64,000 nucleotides of DNA, taken from the NCBI GenBank assembly GCA_034508935.3, contig CM067445.1, positions 87,759,153 to 87,823,152 of the forward strand. The letters run 5' to 3'. Position numbers and translations under genes: made by a program. Under the pieces are notes generated by a model. The model worked only from the letters and a program-made list of their open reading frames with translations. It searched no databases and was not told the DNA's origin. This document shows positions 43,855 to 54,572 of the stretch, piece after piece. Source of the DNA: Berghia stephanieae (lineage: Eukaryota > Mollusca > Gastropoda > Nudibranchia > Aeolidiidae). The number at the start of each line of letters is the position of its first letter. The first letter of the stretch is position 1.

Positions 43855-44780
43855 ATGATGATGATGATGTGGTGGTTGTAGTAGCAGTGGTAGTGATGAT
43901 GATGATGATGTGGTGGTGGTGGTTGTAGTAGTAGTAGTGGTGGTAGTGATGAAGATGAGGTGATGGTGGTACTTGTAGTAGTATTGGTAGTGATGATGAT
44001 GTGGTGGTGATGGTCGTTGTAGTAGTGGTGGTAGTGATGATGATGTGGTGGTGGTTGTAGTAGTGGTGGTAGTGATGATAATGTTGTGGTGGTGGTTGTA
44101 GTAGTATTAGTGGTAATGATGATGTGGTGGTGGTGGTTGTAGTAGTAGTGGTAGTGATGATGTGGTGGTGGTGGTTGTAGTCGTAGTGGTAATGATGATG
44201 TGGTGGTGGTGGTGGTTGTAGTAGTAGTGGTAGTGATGATGTGGTGGTGGTGGTGGTTGTAGTAGTAGTGGTAGTGATGTTGATGTGGTTGTAATAGTAG
44301 TGGTAGTGATGATGTGGTGGTGGTTGTAGTAGTAGTGGTAATGATGATGTGGTGGTGGTGGTTGTAGTAGTAGTGGTAATGACGATGTAGTGGTGGTGGT
44401 TGTAGTAGTAGTGATGATGATGTGGTGGTGGTTGTAGTTGTAGTGGTAGTGATGATGTGGTGGTGGTGGTTGTAGTAGTAGTGGTAGTGATGATGATGTG
44501 GTAGTGGTGGTTGTAGTAGTCGTGGTAGTGATGATGTGAAGCTGGTGGTTGTAGTAGTAGTGGTAGTGATGATGATGTGGTGGTGGTTGCAGTAGTAGTG
44601 GTGGTGATGATGGTTGTAATACTAGTGGTAATGATGATGATGTGGTAGTTGGAAAGGGGGGGGGGGGTATCCTTGGAACAAATTGACCTCACCGGAATTT
44701 GACGGAAGTTGCCCGGAGCCCGGAATTTTTTGCTCCAGACCGGAGTTTTTTCCGGTGAAACCGGAGTTTCGGCATCACTG
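42958..44780. mobile_element. hAT-like element with a 1.45-kb triplet minisatellite core
   Basis: Ends CAGAGATGCCAAC and, reverse-complemented, CAGTGATGCCGAAAC. TTGATA lies directly outside both (42952-42957 and 44781-44786). Short GGAGTTTC and GGAATTTC motifs are inverted inside the ends. From about 43208 to 44655 the interior is GTG/GTA/GAT repeats in units of about 35-45 bases. The 494-codon His/Thr-rich minus frame there is an artefact. Ends and 6-base duplication match the element at 11796. Confidence 0.6.
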
Positions 44781-45734
44781 TTGATAACTTTTCTTTTTCA
44801 TTAAAAACTTTTTTGGAATAAGTTGTCATTTTTCTTTTCCTTTTTTTCAGATGTACCAGAGCCTTTCTTTTGTCCTGTCAATCATACGACTCATTCATAG
44901 TCAAATTGGCGATTTAATTGTAAGGGTGGCATTTAGACTGGTAGTAGTTGCCTTTAAATACTGATACTGTTAGGGATGATTTCAGGATTCAAATATTGGT
45001 TTGGGGGGTTTCTATGCTGGTTTCTGGCCTTGATCTTCTTGCTGATTTCTTTCAAGTCTCGTCGGAATCTAGAAGTTAAGAGATAAGAATACAAATTAAA
45101 TAAATAGACAATAAATACTCCATTAAGAGTGCACCAAAAAATTCCGGCACTTTCCTACTAACTTCATTCCTTTTTATTATCAACATAAGTGCCTGCTCCT
45201 CTCACCTTTCTGAATTAAAAATTCACATCAAATACCGGAGCATACTCAATGTCTCAGTCGTTTCTATGTTACTTGTTGTGTGTTGAGAACATTGGCTATT
45301 AAGCTTAAATGCTGGCCAACTAACTTCACGGCTTTGAACCCATGACCTCAAGAAGTTGGAAAGAGAAGGCTCTAGTTATATATATAACAGAAGGAGGCCT
45401 TTTCGCATTATGGCTTGAAAATTTTTATCCCATACACCCATAAATAAAAATAAACCACAATTTATCAACAACGACAACAAAAAATCTACCATTGTTTTCT
45501 AGTTTGAGCCTGAAAACTTTTACTTCATAAATCGTAAGATAAAGATAACCTCAGACTTCAAGAGATCTTAATCTTGAGACTTCAATAATCCCCTTGATAA
45601 AGACTTTTTGACATGCTGGGAGTTATCTTTATCAATTGGTGAGGTAATAGTACTCTGGTCAAAAATATACAGTCCTCGTTAGATTTCATCTCGTTCTGCA
45701 ATATGCCACGCTGAATTACACAATAAGGTCATAT
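44781..45734. other. Intergenic, SINE scrap only
   Basis: ACTTTCCTACTAACTTC at about 45151 and AACATAAGTGCCTGCT at about 45183 match S4 SINE sequence near 57.4-57.6 kb. The rest is not recognised. Confidence 0.45.
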
Positions 45735-46200
45735 TATCAGCGCCAGTGAAAAGGAAGAATATGGGATAGTAAAATTACAAATAAAGCACCCAAGAAAAGG
45801 TAAGACAAAGCGGAATTGGTTCAAATAGGAAACAGATGTAGATTCCAAGAGCGCACTATCAAAGTACTTAGTTTGAGATCACCTAAAAGTCTCATCCAGA
45901 CACAAGCACAGGTCCCCGCTCAGAGGAATACACTCAAATGTTTACAAACAATATAATAATATGTAAATAGAATATAATACAGTGCATAACAGAGAGGTGA
46001 TTAACAAGACCAAAAAAAAAATCATCTTTTAAAACTAACTATACATTTAATTTGACTGTTTCCCTCCAAACTAGGGTAAAACCAAGTAAATACTTCCCAA
46101 GACAAAGACAGAAAGCATGTTGGAAAATATAGGAGCATAGAAGACACAGTTAGTGCCTCCCTGCCCACTACTATGGAAGGTCGGGAACCCCACACAGGAC
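45735..46200 (-). mobile_element. R1 retroposon copy, near full length
   Basis: The reverse strand runs from TGTGTGGGGTTCCCGACC to ACTGGCGCTGATAATATGACC. It faces a plus-strand 3' half copy 220 bases away. Confidence 0.8.
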
Positions 46201-46419
46201 ACGCTGAAGCTGGGTGACCGAATGTATTGGTGACCTCCAATGATCATCGGATTTCGGCACGCTCGGATAGAGAACTCCCGAGAACGCGCTATAATCTAGC
46301 GAGTACCTTTATAAGGTATTATGTGAAGATTATGGTCCGGTTTTTGCGTAACCCGTTGATGAGTTGTTTGTTTTTTAAAAGGGGTTTTACGGCTGTGTAC
46401 TTCTTTTTTTTTTTACTTA
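46201..46419. other. Spacer between opposed R1 copies
   Basis: GC-richer than its surroundings (CTCGGATAGAGAACTCCCGA). No identity found. Confidence 0.3.
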
Positions 46420-46710
46420 ACATATGATTTGTAGACATTTGAGTATATATTCCTCTTAGTAGGGCCTTGTGCTGGTGTCTGGGTAAAACTTTTAGATCAT
46501 CTCAAACTAACGACACTGATAGTGTGCTCTCGGAATCAACGTCTGTTCCCTATTTGAACTAATTCTCCTGTCTTCCTTTTACTTGGGTACTTTAATTGTA
46601 ATTCTAGAACTTTTTACTATCCTATTTTTTTCATTTTTACTGGCGCTGATATGACCTTAAATGTATCGTATTGCAAGCGCCGTAAAACTAAAACCCTTAA
46701 AAACAAACAT
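46420..46710 (+). mobile_element. R1 retroposon, 3' half
   Basis: From CATATGATTTGTAGAC through TGGCGCTGATATGACC to AACCCTTAAAAACAAAC. Confidence 0.8.
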
Positions 46711-46726
46711 ATCTATATATAAATCT

Positions 46727-46731
<5 letters not shown>

Positions 46732-46783
<52 letters not shown>

Positions 46784-46917
46784 TATCTATCTATATTATC
46801 TGTCTGTCAACCTATCAATCCGTCTGTGTCCGTCTATCTATCTATTTATTCATCCATCTATCTATTTCTTTATCTATGTATGTATCTTACCATAATCTCA
46901 CTCCCCTCCTCCCCCCC

Positions 46918-46976
<59 letters not shown>

Positions 46977-47101
46977 TATCTATCTATATTATCTGTCTGT
47001 CAACCTATCAATCCGTCTGTGTCCGTCTATCTATCTATTTATTCATCCATCTATCTATTTCTTTATCTATGTATGTATCTTACCATAATCTCACTCCCTC
47101 C

Positions 47102-47135
<34 letters not shown>
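46732..47135 (+). repeat. Tandem duplication (193 bp) of (TA)n plus GTCTATC-rich unit, then poly-C
   Basis: GTCTATCTATCTATATTATC starts at 46781 and again at 46974. The whole block, from (TA)n to CTCACTCC and poly-C, is present twice with almost no difference. Poly-C at 47104-47135. Confidence 0.9.
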
Positions 47136-47136
<1 letters not shown>

Positions 47137-47206
47137 TTCTCACTGACCGGAATGAGCGATATCGATTGCCATCACAGATATCATTGTCTTCAGGCAACCC
47201 TTTTTC

Positions 47207-47488
47207 TTAACCCTCTCCTTACCACCCATTAAAAAATCGTCACATTCGTTACTATAGAAATCAACAATTTTACCATTCTAATTTCTTTTGTATATCACAT
47301 AATGGAAAGAAAAGTTTACGCTATAGCTATAAAAAAAAAACTTGACACTGTGTTATAGAGCTCCATTTGCTGAACAATATTATGTATAGAATGTAATTGT
47401 TGCTTTTCTGTTTGAGTTAAGAAGAATCTATTTTTGTTTTGGGTCGTGTGGTGTTTCAGGGAATATCCTGAAAACAGCTGGTAAGGTC
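47207..47488 (+). mobile_element. piggyBac-like MITE, copy 2, right end incomplete
   Basis: TTAACCCTCTCCTTACCACC at left; the right end reads CAGCTGGTAAGG but lacks GAGGGTTAA. Confidence 0.75.
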
Positions 47489-47964
47489 TACTATAATACG
47501 CGTGCTGTAACTACCATATCGATGCTTTAATGCTTTGCGTCAAGTCCACTCAGTTCGGGACAAGGTTTTCGTTGACAAGAACAACAAGTTGACTTAAGCA
47601 CTTAAGTAAAGCCGGTAACGAGTTAACGAGTTGACGTGGTTGGTACCAAAACAAAACAATAAATGTGGAAAAGAAACCAAACGGGGGCACTTACGAGGTT
47701 TGTGTGCTTGATTGTTTGGTTAAGTGTTCTGTCAATATGAGTGACTGTTGGAGTGGAAGGCATCTGATTCCTTCTTGGCTCTTTGTAAATGGAAATGTGG
47801 TCATTTTGGCCAATTAAATACTATTTTTAAAAAATATACACACACAAGTTCGGACTAGAGGCCAGAGGTATGGTCTATCTCAATTTATCAAATTAATATA
47901 TAAAGTGTCGCTATTGGTTCTTGGTTGTATATTCTTTTACATTTTTGTGCATTTGCATATAAAT
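47489..47964. other. Intergenic, nothing recognised
   Basis: No coding signal and no shared repeat. Confidence 0.4.
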
Positions 47965-48070
47965 GGGTGGGGTTCCTGACCTCCCATAGTGGGCAGGGAG
48001 GTACTTACAGCGTCTTCTATCCCCCTATATCTGTTTTCCAACTTGCTTTCTGTCTTTGTCTTGGAATGTG
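47965..48070 (+). mobile_element. R1 5' fragment
   Basis: GGGTGGGGTTCCTGACCTCC to TCTTTGTCTTGGAATG, then unrelated sequence. Confidence 0.75.
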
Positions 48071-48424
48071 TTCTGTCTTCCTCTGCAAGTTCGTGGGCAT
48101 TCATAGAAATATAAATCTAGCAACTTCATATTTCTACTTGAATGCAAAATCAATTCGCTGAAGTTGTCAACCATAGTCGTCTCTTTTCATTCAAACTTTA
48201 ACAATATTTTAATTGTTTATCTTTTGCGAAACGTTACTTAGTTGTTTTATTTATTTATTTGCTTCGATTGAAAAAATCAAACAAATCAAACAACTTCCTC
48301 CACCAACCCTTATCCCCCCCCCCCCCCCCCCCCCCCACTCACATGTAATACAATTCTTTTCGTTGGGATTAGGTTGGTTAGAATACGACATGATATTGTC
48401 AACTGAGTGTTATGATCAGTGTCA

Positions 48425-48742
48425 TTGTGCGGCTATTTGGTCTTGTGGTATGATGACACTCGTTTTCGGATCGGAAGGTCTTGAGTTCGAACCTCGCTCG
48501 GCGCATATTTGAGTCCTTGGAAAAAAAAAACCCCTTTACTCACATTCTCTCACCGTAGTCAGGTGTAAAATGAGTACCTGGCCGTTAAAATCGTTGTCTC
48601 TGCCCGAAAAATTGTAAAATCGCATAACAGGCGTCATGTCCCGTCCTACATGTTAAATGTTGCTGTTGACCAGGGGCCGCTTGTAAAGCGCTTTGAGCAC
48701 ATTTAGTGGATATTGCGCTATATAAAGCTCAGTTATATTTCA
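48425..48742 (+). mobile_element. S2 SINE, full length with tRNA-like head
   Basis: Head with GGTCTTGAGTTCGAACCTCG (B box), body, and the tail GTAAAGCGCTTTGAGC ... GCGCTATATAAAGC. Best copy of the family here. A poly-C run at 48317-48337 lies just upstream. Confidence 0.85.
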
Positions 48743-49009
48743 TTTATTTTTTTATTTATTAAAAAGGAATGTTTCAGATTAAAGACAATGGAGAACGTTC
48801 TCAACAAAAATGTAAGGGACAAACAGTTGTTAGTTTTATGTATTGCTTTTCTGATTCCAGATGCTCTTCTAAAGTATAACAGTGCCTTATTAAGCTCATA
48901 ATTTGTGCCATAATATAATTGATTAGTTTTCCGAGTTTCCAAGCGAAAAGGCAAGAATAAAAGCACACACCATCGCATCATTAGACATTATGGAGACCCC
49001 TAGGAAATC

Positions 49010-49041
<32 letters not shown>

Positions 49042-49327
49042 GGAAATCAAGAGTTCTGAGCAAATCCTCTGTTGACAATGGTAAGACCTTTTATAATGAA
49101 AAGGATTTATTGAACATGATAAAATTTTTTAGCACGCTAAGTGAAGGGCGTTATTTGTATTCCGGAAGTTGGTTCATAAGGTGTGGATAGCCTCCTTTCC
49201 ATTATTTTACCGTCGTCAAGGCCGACGGCGGAAGTGCCAGTCATTGGCGTCCGATTTGTCGTGATGTGAAATTGATTCGATATCGATAACATTTTAAAGA
49301 AGAGATTATTAAAAGTTTGATATAATA
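48743..49327. other. Intergenic with poly-G
   Basis: Poly-G at 49016-49043. No gene recognised. Confidence 0.4.
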
Positions 49328-49564
49328 TGTGACTCACCGTCTCAAAACGGTATTATGTCGGAACGAACCATATGCTTCAAAGCCAAATCATATGTTAAAC
49401 TGGTCAAAAACATAAATTGTTGGCATTAGCACCCTAAAATATGGTATCCATTCTCCTGAATAAAACATACAAACTGAACACAAGTCTGATATTTCTGGCT
49501 ATAAATTCAATTTTCAACATGTTAACCAACCCGACTTAATACCGTTTTGAGGCGAAGGGTCACA
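49328..49564 (-). mobile_element. TGTGAC-ended MITE, copy 3
   Basis: Best copy: TGTGACTCACCGTCTCAAAA on the left, TTTTGAGGCGAAGGGTCACA on the right, TA outside both ends. Confidence 0.8.
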
Positions 49565-49686
49565 TATTATTATTTCCCACCCGCTCCTCGCAATCATAAT
49601 GAAAGCTAGTTCATCCATCTAACATGATATCTGTTTTACTTTTATTCAAAGTGCACTCTCATCCTTGTTTATCAAACTTTCCCACT

Positions 49687-49689
<3 letters not shown>

Positions 49690-49746
<57 letters not shown>

Positions 49747-49776
49747 CTAAATATATATATATATATATATATATAT

Positions 49777-49815
<39 letters not shown>
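49690..49815 (+). repeat. (TC)n followed by (TA)n
   Basis: About 55 bases of CT, then about 65 of AT with one ATT break. Confidence 0.95.
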
Positions 49816-49820
<5 letters not shown>

Positions 49821-50172
49821 TGCAGACACTCAAATGGATTCAAATTAATAGCACAGAATTATCCTTCCCCTTCCTAATTGACACCCGCCCCCCATATTCT
49901 CACCCTTCCATTCCCCCTCGACTTCACTCTCCCCCATTCTCCCCTCAGAATGATCCCCTCCCCCTTCCACCTCCATCCCCATTGATCTATCCCTCCTTTC
50001 CCTCCACCCTTCCCCCTCCTGCCTTCCCCCTCCCTCCCCCTCCCTTCTACTCCCCTCCCCTTCCCATTCCATACCTCATTAGTTTTCCAACAACGTACAC
50101 ACTCGATCACACTGCGTATGCAGACACCCTTTTACGCACGACAAAAATTCATAATGAATACCACGGAATTAA
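49816..50172. other. C/T-rich low-complexity stretch
   Basis: Plus strand dominated by CCCTCC-type sequence to about 50070. No gene. Confidence 0.5.
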
Positions 50173-50432
50173 TTTCCCTTTGGGGATGAATAAAGGGAAT
50201 TTATTATTTTTTAAAAAGGGGGGAGCGTGGCTCAGCTGTACGGTCTTTGCTTCGTAGCCAAAAGGTAGCGAGTTCGACTACCCGCCTCGTTGTGTGGCCT
50301 TGAGCAAGTCACCTCGCCCTAGCTCACTTTGCGGCGCTGCACTACGGCTGATGCCTGGGCTATTCCAGTCTTCCCTTGGAATAGACCCTAAAGACAAATT
50401 TCCCCTTGGGGATGAATAAAGGGAATTAAAAA
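50173..50432 (+). mobile_element. tRNA-headed SINE (family S3) with a solo tail in front
   Basis: GAGCGTGGCTCAGCTGTACG and GGTAGCGAGTTCGACTACCC form a tRNA-like head, followed by a body to GGGGATGAATAAAGGGAATT. The same tail sequence stands alone at 50182-50208 directly before the head. It is not a tRNA gene: no acceptor stem closes, and SINE body follows. Confidence 0.7.
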
Positions 50433-50516
50433 AAATTATTATCCTTCAACCAAGAAGACGAAACACATTGAGTTTAGAAACGTGTGTCTTGGACGCATAT
50501 GAGTCGTTTTTTACTC

Positions 50517-50521
<5 letters not shown>

Positions 50522-50607
<86 letters not shown>
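50522..50607 (+). repeat. (TA)n then (TG)n
   Basis: About 60 bases of TA and 26 of TG. Confidence 0.95.
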
Positions 50608-50613
<6 letters not shown>

Positions 50614-50970
50614 AGATTTCCTGGAAAATTAAAAGAAAAAAAAAAGATATTGGCAAATGACATACCTGAAACATATTCATTGCTCTTTCCGACACTGCAA
50701 TATATAAAATAAATATCAAATAACCGAAAAACTGATAAATAAATAATATCACCATTTAATAAGAGATATAAAATCAAAAGTTGAAAACTACAAACCAGTC
50801 TCTTTAATGCCAATAACTTACAATTTGCTTGCGCATGTAATGCACAGTAATGTTTGTTATTGACAATATAAGATGCTATAAAATTCACAATATCATCCAT
50901 TAAGGGTTTTGATAAAATTAGAAACTCCGAATGGCATGTGATATCATCCATTGAAGACTTCATCTATTGT

Positions 50971-51212
50971 TTAATTCTTTCCTTACCGATCATTTTCAGT
51001 ATTTTCCCAAAATGGCAGGCTTACCTAGCAGAAATATTGATTTTTAAAAAAACTCAAACAAGCTCTCTACAAAACAACTTTATGTTGTTATTGATTAAAC
51101 AAAGATCATTCTTCAAAGTTTGTGATGTACAAAATAAATTTGAATAAGAAAAATGTGTATTCTGTCGTTGCAAATGTGACGATTTTGCTGTAGGTGGTAA
51201 GGAGAGGGTTAA
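50971..51212 (-). mobile_element. piggyBac-like MITE, copy 3
   Basis: TTAATTCTTTCCTTACC at left, GGTAAGGAGAGGGTTAA at right; opposite orientation to copies 1, 2 and 4. Confidence 0.8.
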
Positions 51213-51367
51213 ACATCATAGGCCAAACTGATTCAATACATTTATTAGATTTTTTTCAAGCTTTTGACACAGTAGACCACAAAGGACTTAAAATAAAGCT
51301 AAAAACATATTCAATATCGGGAAAAGCACTTAATTGGATTAATTAATTTCTATAAAATATGACCTCA

Positions 51368-51369
51368 AC

Positions 51370-51448
<79 letters not shown>

Positions 51449-51511
51449 ATAGTAGTAGTGGTAGTAGTAGTGGTAGTAGTAGTAATAGTAGTTATAGTAG
51501 TCGTAGTCGTA

Positions 51512-51566
<55 letters not shown>

Positions 51567-51609
51567 TGGTAGTAGTCGTAGTCGTAGTAGTCGTAGTAGT
51601 AGTAGTAGT

Positions 51610-51656
<47 letters not shown>

Positions 51657-51657
51657 A

Positions 51658-51696
<39 letters not shown>

Positions 51697-51715
51697 CAGT
51701 AGTAGTAGTAGCGTA
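51368..51715 (+). repeat. (GTA)n microsatellite
   Basis: About 345 bases with GTC, GTG and AAT variants. Poly-Val and poly-Ser frames are artefacts. Confidence 0.95.
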
Positions 51716-51947
51716 TGGCTACATCTCCACACTGGAAGTCTCCAGCCAATCTTTAAATTCCCCACCGTAGTTGAGGACAGCCTCGAAACCTCCCGCCAAC
51801 CTCGTCACAGGGCAGTCAGTGTAAGATTAGATGGTCTGCTGTCTCTCAACAGTAATAATAAATTAAAACAAGAATCAGGTGAAATTCCAGTAAATCTGGG
51901 GTGCCTCCGAGAACACTTTTAGGTATGTACCTTTTTTTTCATTTACA

Positions 51948-52210
51948 TTAACCTTCTCCTTACCAACTACAGGAAACCCGTCACATTCGTTACGAGACAA
52001 CCAACATTTTTCTTATTCAAATTTCTTTTGTACATCATAAAATTTAAGGAAAATGAACACAGTGTGTTGTAGAGCATGTTTTTTCAAGAATTTATGCATC
52101 GGAAGACCGTTACTGCTATTGTGTTTGGGTGATTAAAAAAATATATTTTTGTTAGTTGGGTGTGAAGTTTTGGGGAAAATCCTGAAAACGGCTGGTAAGG
52201 AGAGAGTTAA
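51948..52210 (+). mobile_element. piggyBac-like MITE, copy 4, inside the LINE
   Basis: TTAACCTTCTCCTTACCAAC to GGCTGGTAAGGAGAGAGTTAA, with TTAA at both ends. The host LINE reads IYIN up to the left TTAA and resumes after the right one. Confidence 0.85.
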
Positions 52211-52520
52211 CACCATTGATACAACATTTGCCAACGATCACAACGCTAAGATTATTCGCAGATGAAAGTGCCTTGTATTGTAAACTCTGAAAAATAAATA
52301 GCAACATTTTGCAGTTACATTTCGATAATTTTCAATAACAACAAAAGAAATGGACAAGGAAATTCCATCCAGACATATCTACGCCAAGTTTTCAGAATTT
52401 CAAATAAAACTAAACCAATAACTCTAAAAACATCATTTATAAAAGTCTAATAGAGATTAAACAAGCAGACTACTTAAGATTATCATTGAAAGTCAACTTT
52501 AATTGACAACACAACATGTA

Positions 52521-53095
52521 ATGGATAAATTTCGTATGAATGACAAACTCGTAATTTTAAAAGGAAGATATAATGTCAACAATGTTATTAACCCGAAAAC
52601 TACGAATTTTTCCAAGTTTAAGTAGACAGGCTGTAATTCACCAATTTCAAATGCTAGAGAATCATCATCTATGTTCTCCACCATTTTGTTTTCACATTAT
52701 ACCTACTATGGTTTTGCTAATTTTCGGTTGATTTTCCCCAAAGTCGATATGATCATCAAAGCCATAACCTAAACGGATTACCTGCCAATATAGTAGTATT
52801 AAAATAATTGTAGACTTGTAGACCCATGTAGACCCACTCTCTCCCCTTCTCCTTCTAAACCACTCATTGAATACACTTGACTACCTGTCAAGTCAGTAGA
52901 AGACAGTAGCACTGTAAAGGTTTCCCTCTACGACGAGCATAAGCTCAGAACAGGCCTGGCACCACAATTTCAATTCCTTACAGGCGGCGTCCAATTTTAC
53001 TTTAACCGTTCACGTTACCTTACAGTTTTCATCAAGGTAGAAGTAACTTCTATTTGTCTCGTGCTTTTAATTCACCTCTTGATGAAAACTGTGGG
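52521..53095. other. Intergenic, nothing recognised
   Basis: No coding signal and no shared repeat. Confidence 0.4.
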
Positions 53096-53345
53096 GGCGA
53101 AGTGGCCGATTGGTTAAGGCATTGCACTGTGACCCGTAAGGACCCGGGTTCGAGCCCCGCTTCAGGAACTTTCGTTTTTTCCCTTGAGTAAGATTATTAA
53201 CCCCAATTTGCTCACTTGGACAACATGGGTGATTCCTGTTGACATCAGACATCTTGTTTGATGAGTTATCTATTATTCCTTTGTGGAATGCCTAGGCGAC
53301 GATATCTTATGATGTGGCGAAAAAGGCATAATTATTTTTTGGGAT
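53096..53345 (+). mobile_element. tRNA-headed SINE (family S1), plus copy
   Basis: GAAGTGGCCGATTGGTTAAG head, CCCGGGTTCGAGCCCC B box, body as at 4505-4777. It is not a functional tRNA gene, since the body continues as in the other copy. Confidence 0.8.
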
Positions 53346-53720
53346 GAAACTGTAATATGTATTAATATGCAGATTAAAAGACAAATGAGAAACTTTACTT
53401 TACAAGAAATGGAGCCCGCAGTTAAATGGTTTAAAACGGAATGTTTGAATGCGCGAACTGGATTTGGGTATGGACACACTTCATTTTTTGACTGATCCTC
53501 ATAAAACTGAAGACCGGGGACAAACAATATTCATAGTAGCTCCACTTTATGTAAATCCTGTACTCAAGGTACGACGTGGGAAATGGACATTACTGGCAAT
53601 GGCCGTTGATTTACAAACTACTTATAAATCAAAAACAGTCCTTCACTTCCTGAAGCATGATTCTGGGACGCTGGTCTATCTGAAAGTTAATACTTCTCTC
53701 AAAAGTCTAACAATTGGATG
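53346..53720. other. Intergenic, nothing recognised
   Basis: An open frame running from 53449 enters the R3 repeat and resembles no known protein. Confidence 0.4.
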
Positions 53721-54007
53721 CAATAGTCTGATGTCACGTCGCCCAGCAACGGCGGCCATCGTGGTTCTAAACAAAGAAAATCGGTACTTTTTATTCTTCC
53801 TGCTGGCTAGAACTTTTCATATGTCTTGTGATCCGAATGTGTAAAAGTCAAAACATGATCAGATTTATATTGTTTGTTTCCTCTGGATACGCTTTTATGC
53901 TCGTCGGAGAAATATTTCATTAGGGCGTCCGCCATTGTTCCGATAGTTTAGAGCCAGTTACTAAGTTACCGTACGTCATTACGAAGGAAGTGACGTTACG
54001 ACTGTTG
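53721..54007 (+). mobile_element. R3 repeat, copy 1 (MITE-like)
   Basis: About 290 bases, nearly 90% identical to 60189-60473. Ends CAATAGTCTGATGTCAC and, reversed, CAACAGTCGTAACGTCAC form imperfect inverted termini. Confidence 0.75.
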
Positions 54008-54023
54008 AAGCGTATTGACAGGG

Positions 54024-54531
54024 GTACTGCTGAATACCGAAATTCACAGAAATCTACCGAAATCCACTTAAATGAGGAGTGAACCAGTGACTATGGGAGG
54101 TGGGTACCAGTAAAGACTGAACCAGACAATGGGAGGTGAGGAGTGAACCAGAGAATTTGTGAGGTGGGCGCCAGTGGGGAGTGAACCAGAGTCTAAGGGA
54201 TGAGAGCACCGGTAAGGGATTGAACCAGAGATTATGGGAGGTTGGCACCAGTGGGGAGTGAACCAGAAACTATGGGATTGGGCACACGTGATGAGTAAAC
54301 CAGAGACAATCCCGCTTTTGCCCACCTCACATAGTCTCTGGTTCACACCCCACTTGCGCCCACCCCCCATATTCTCTGGTTCACTCCCCATTGGTGCCCG
54401 CCTTCCCCACTGGTGCTCTCATCCCATAGTATCTGGTTCAATCCCCACGGTGCCCACCTCCCATAGTCTCTGGTGGTCACACAAGAGTGGTTTTCGATGG
54501 ATTTCGTCGGATTTCAGGTATTCAACAGTAC
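54024..54531. mobile_element. Foldback-like unit A
   Basis: Left end GTACTGCTGAATACCGAAAT, right end (reversed) GTACTGTTGAATACCTGAAA, each followed inward by GAAATCYRCCGAAATCC-type repeats. Inside, a repeat of about 40 bases (GTGAACCAGAGACTATGGGA) runs one way to about 54310, then the opposite way (TAGTCTCTGGTTCAC). Confidence 0.7.
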
Positions 54532-54572
54532 CGATGCATAACACTTCTGGATTTATTTTGTTTGTGAAGAGG

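Larger units (their letters stand above)
51213..52520 (+). mobile_element. LINE reverse transcriptase remnant, split by a triplet repeat and a MITE
   Basis: Pieces in RT order: LLDFFQAFDTVDHKGLKIKL then KTYSISGKALNWIN (51249-51346), SGVPPRTLLG and FFFIYIN (about 51893-51951), then LPTITTLRLFADESALYCKL (about 52223 onward) and ADYLRLSLKVNFN. These match DF.KAFDTVDH, GVPQGSVLG, LLF.IYIND and LFADD.LY of CR1/Jockey-like non-LTR elements. (GTA)n (51368-51715) separates the first two pieces and the MITE at 51948 the last two. Stops and frameshifts show it is dead. Confidence 0.75.

Noticed and set aside
43208-44692. 494-codon minus-strand frame rich in His, Thr, Ser and Leu
   Set aside because: It is a read-through of the GTG/GTA/GAT minisatellite; composition follows the repeat and other frames of the same tract are open too.
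49820-50257. 145-codon Pro/Ser-rich frame
   Set aside because: Follows a C/T-rich low-complexity stretch and runs into a SINE.
50217-50290. tRNA-like sequence with GTGGCTCAG and GAGTTCGACTACC
   Set aside because: Continues into a SINE body with a repeated tail; no complete cloverleaf.
53100-53170. tRNA-Ser/Leu-like sequence
   Set aside because: Acceptor stem is not closed and a SINE body shared with 4505-4777 follows; it is a SINE head.
53449-53844. 131-codon frame covering part of R3
   Set aside because: Half lies in a dispersed non-coding repeat that also occurs elsewhere without the frame.
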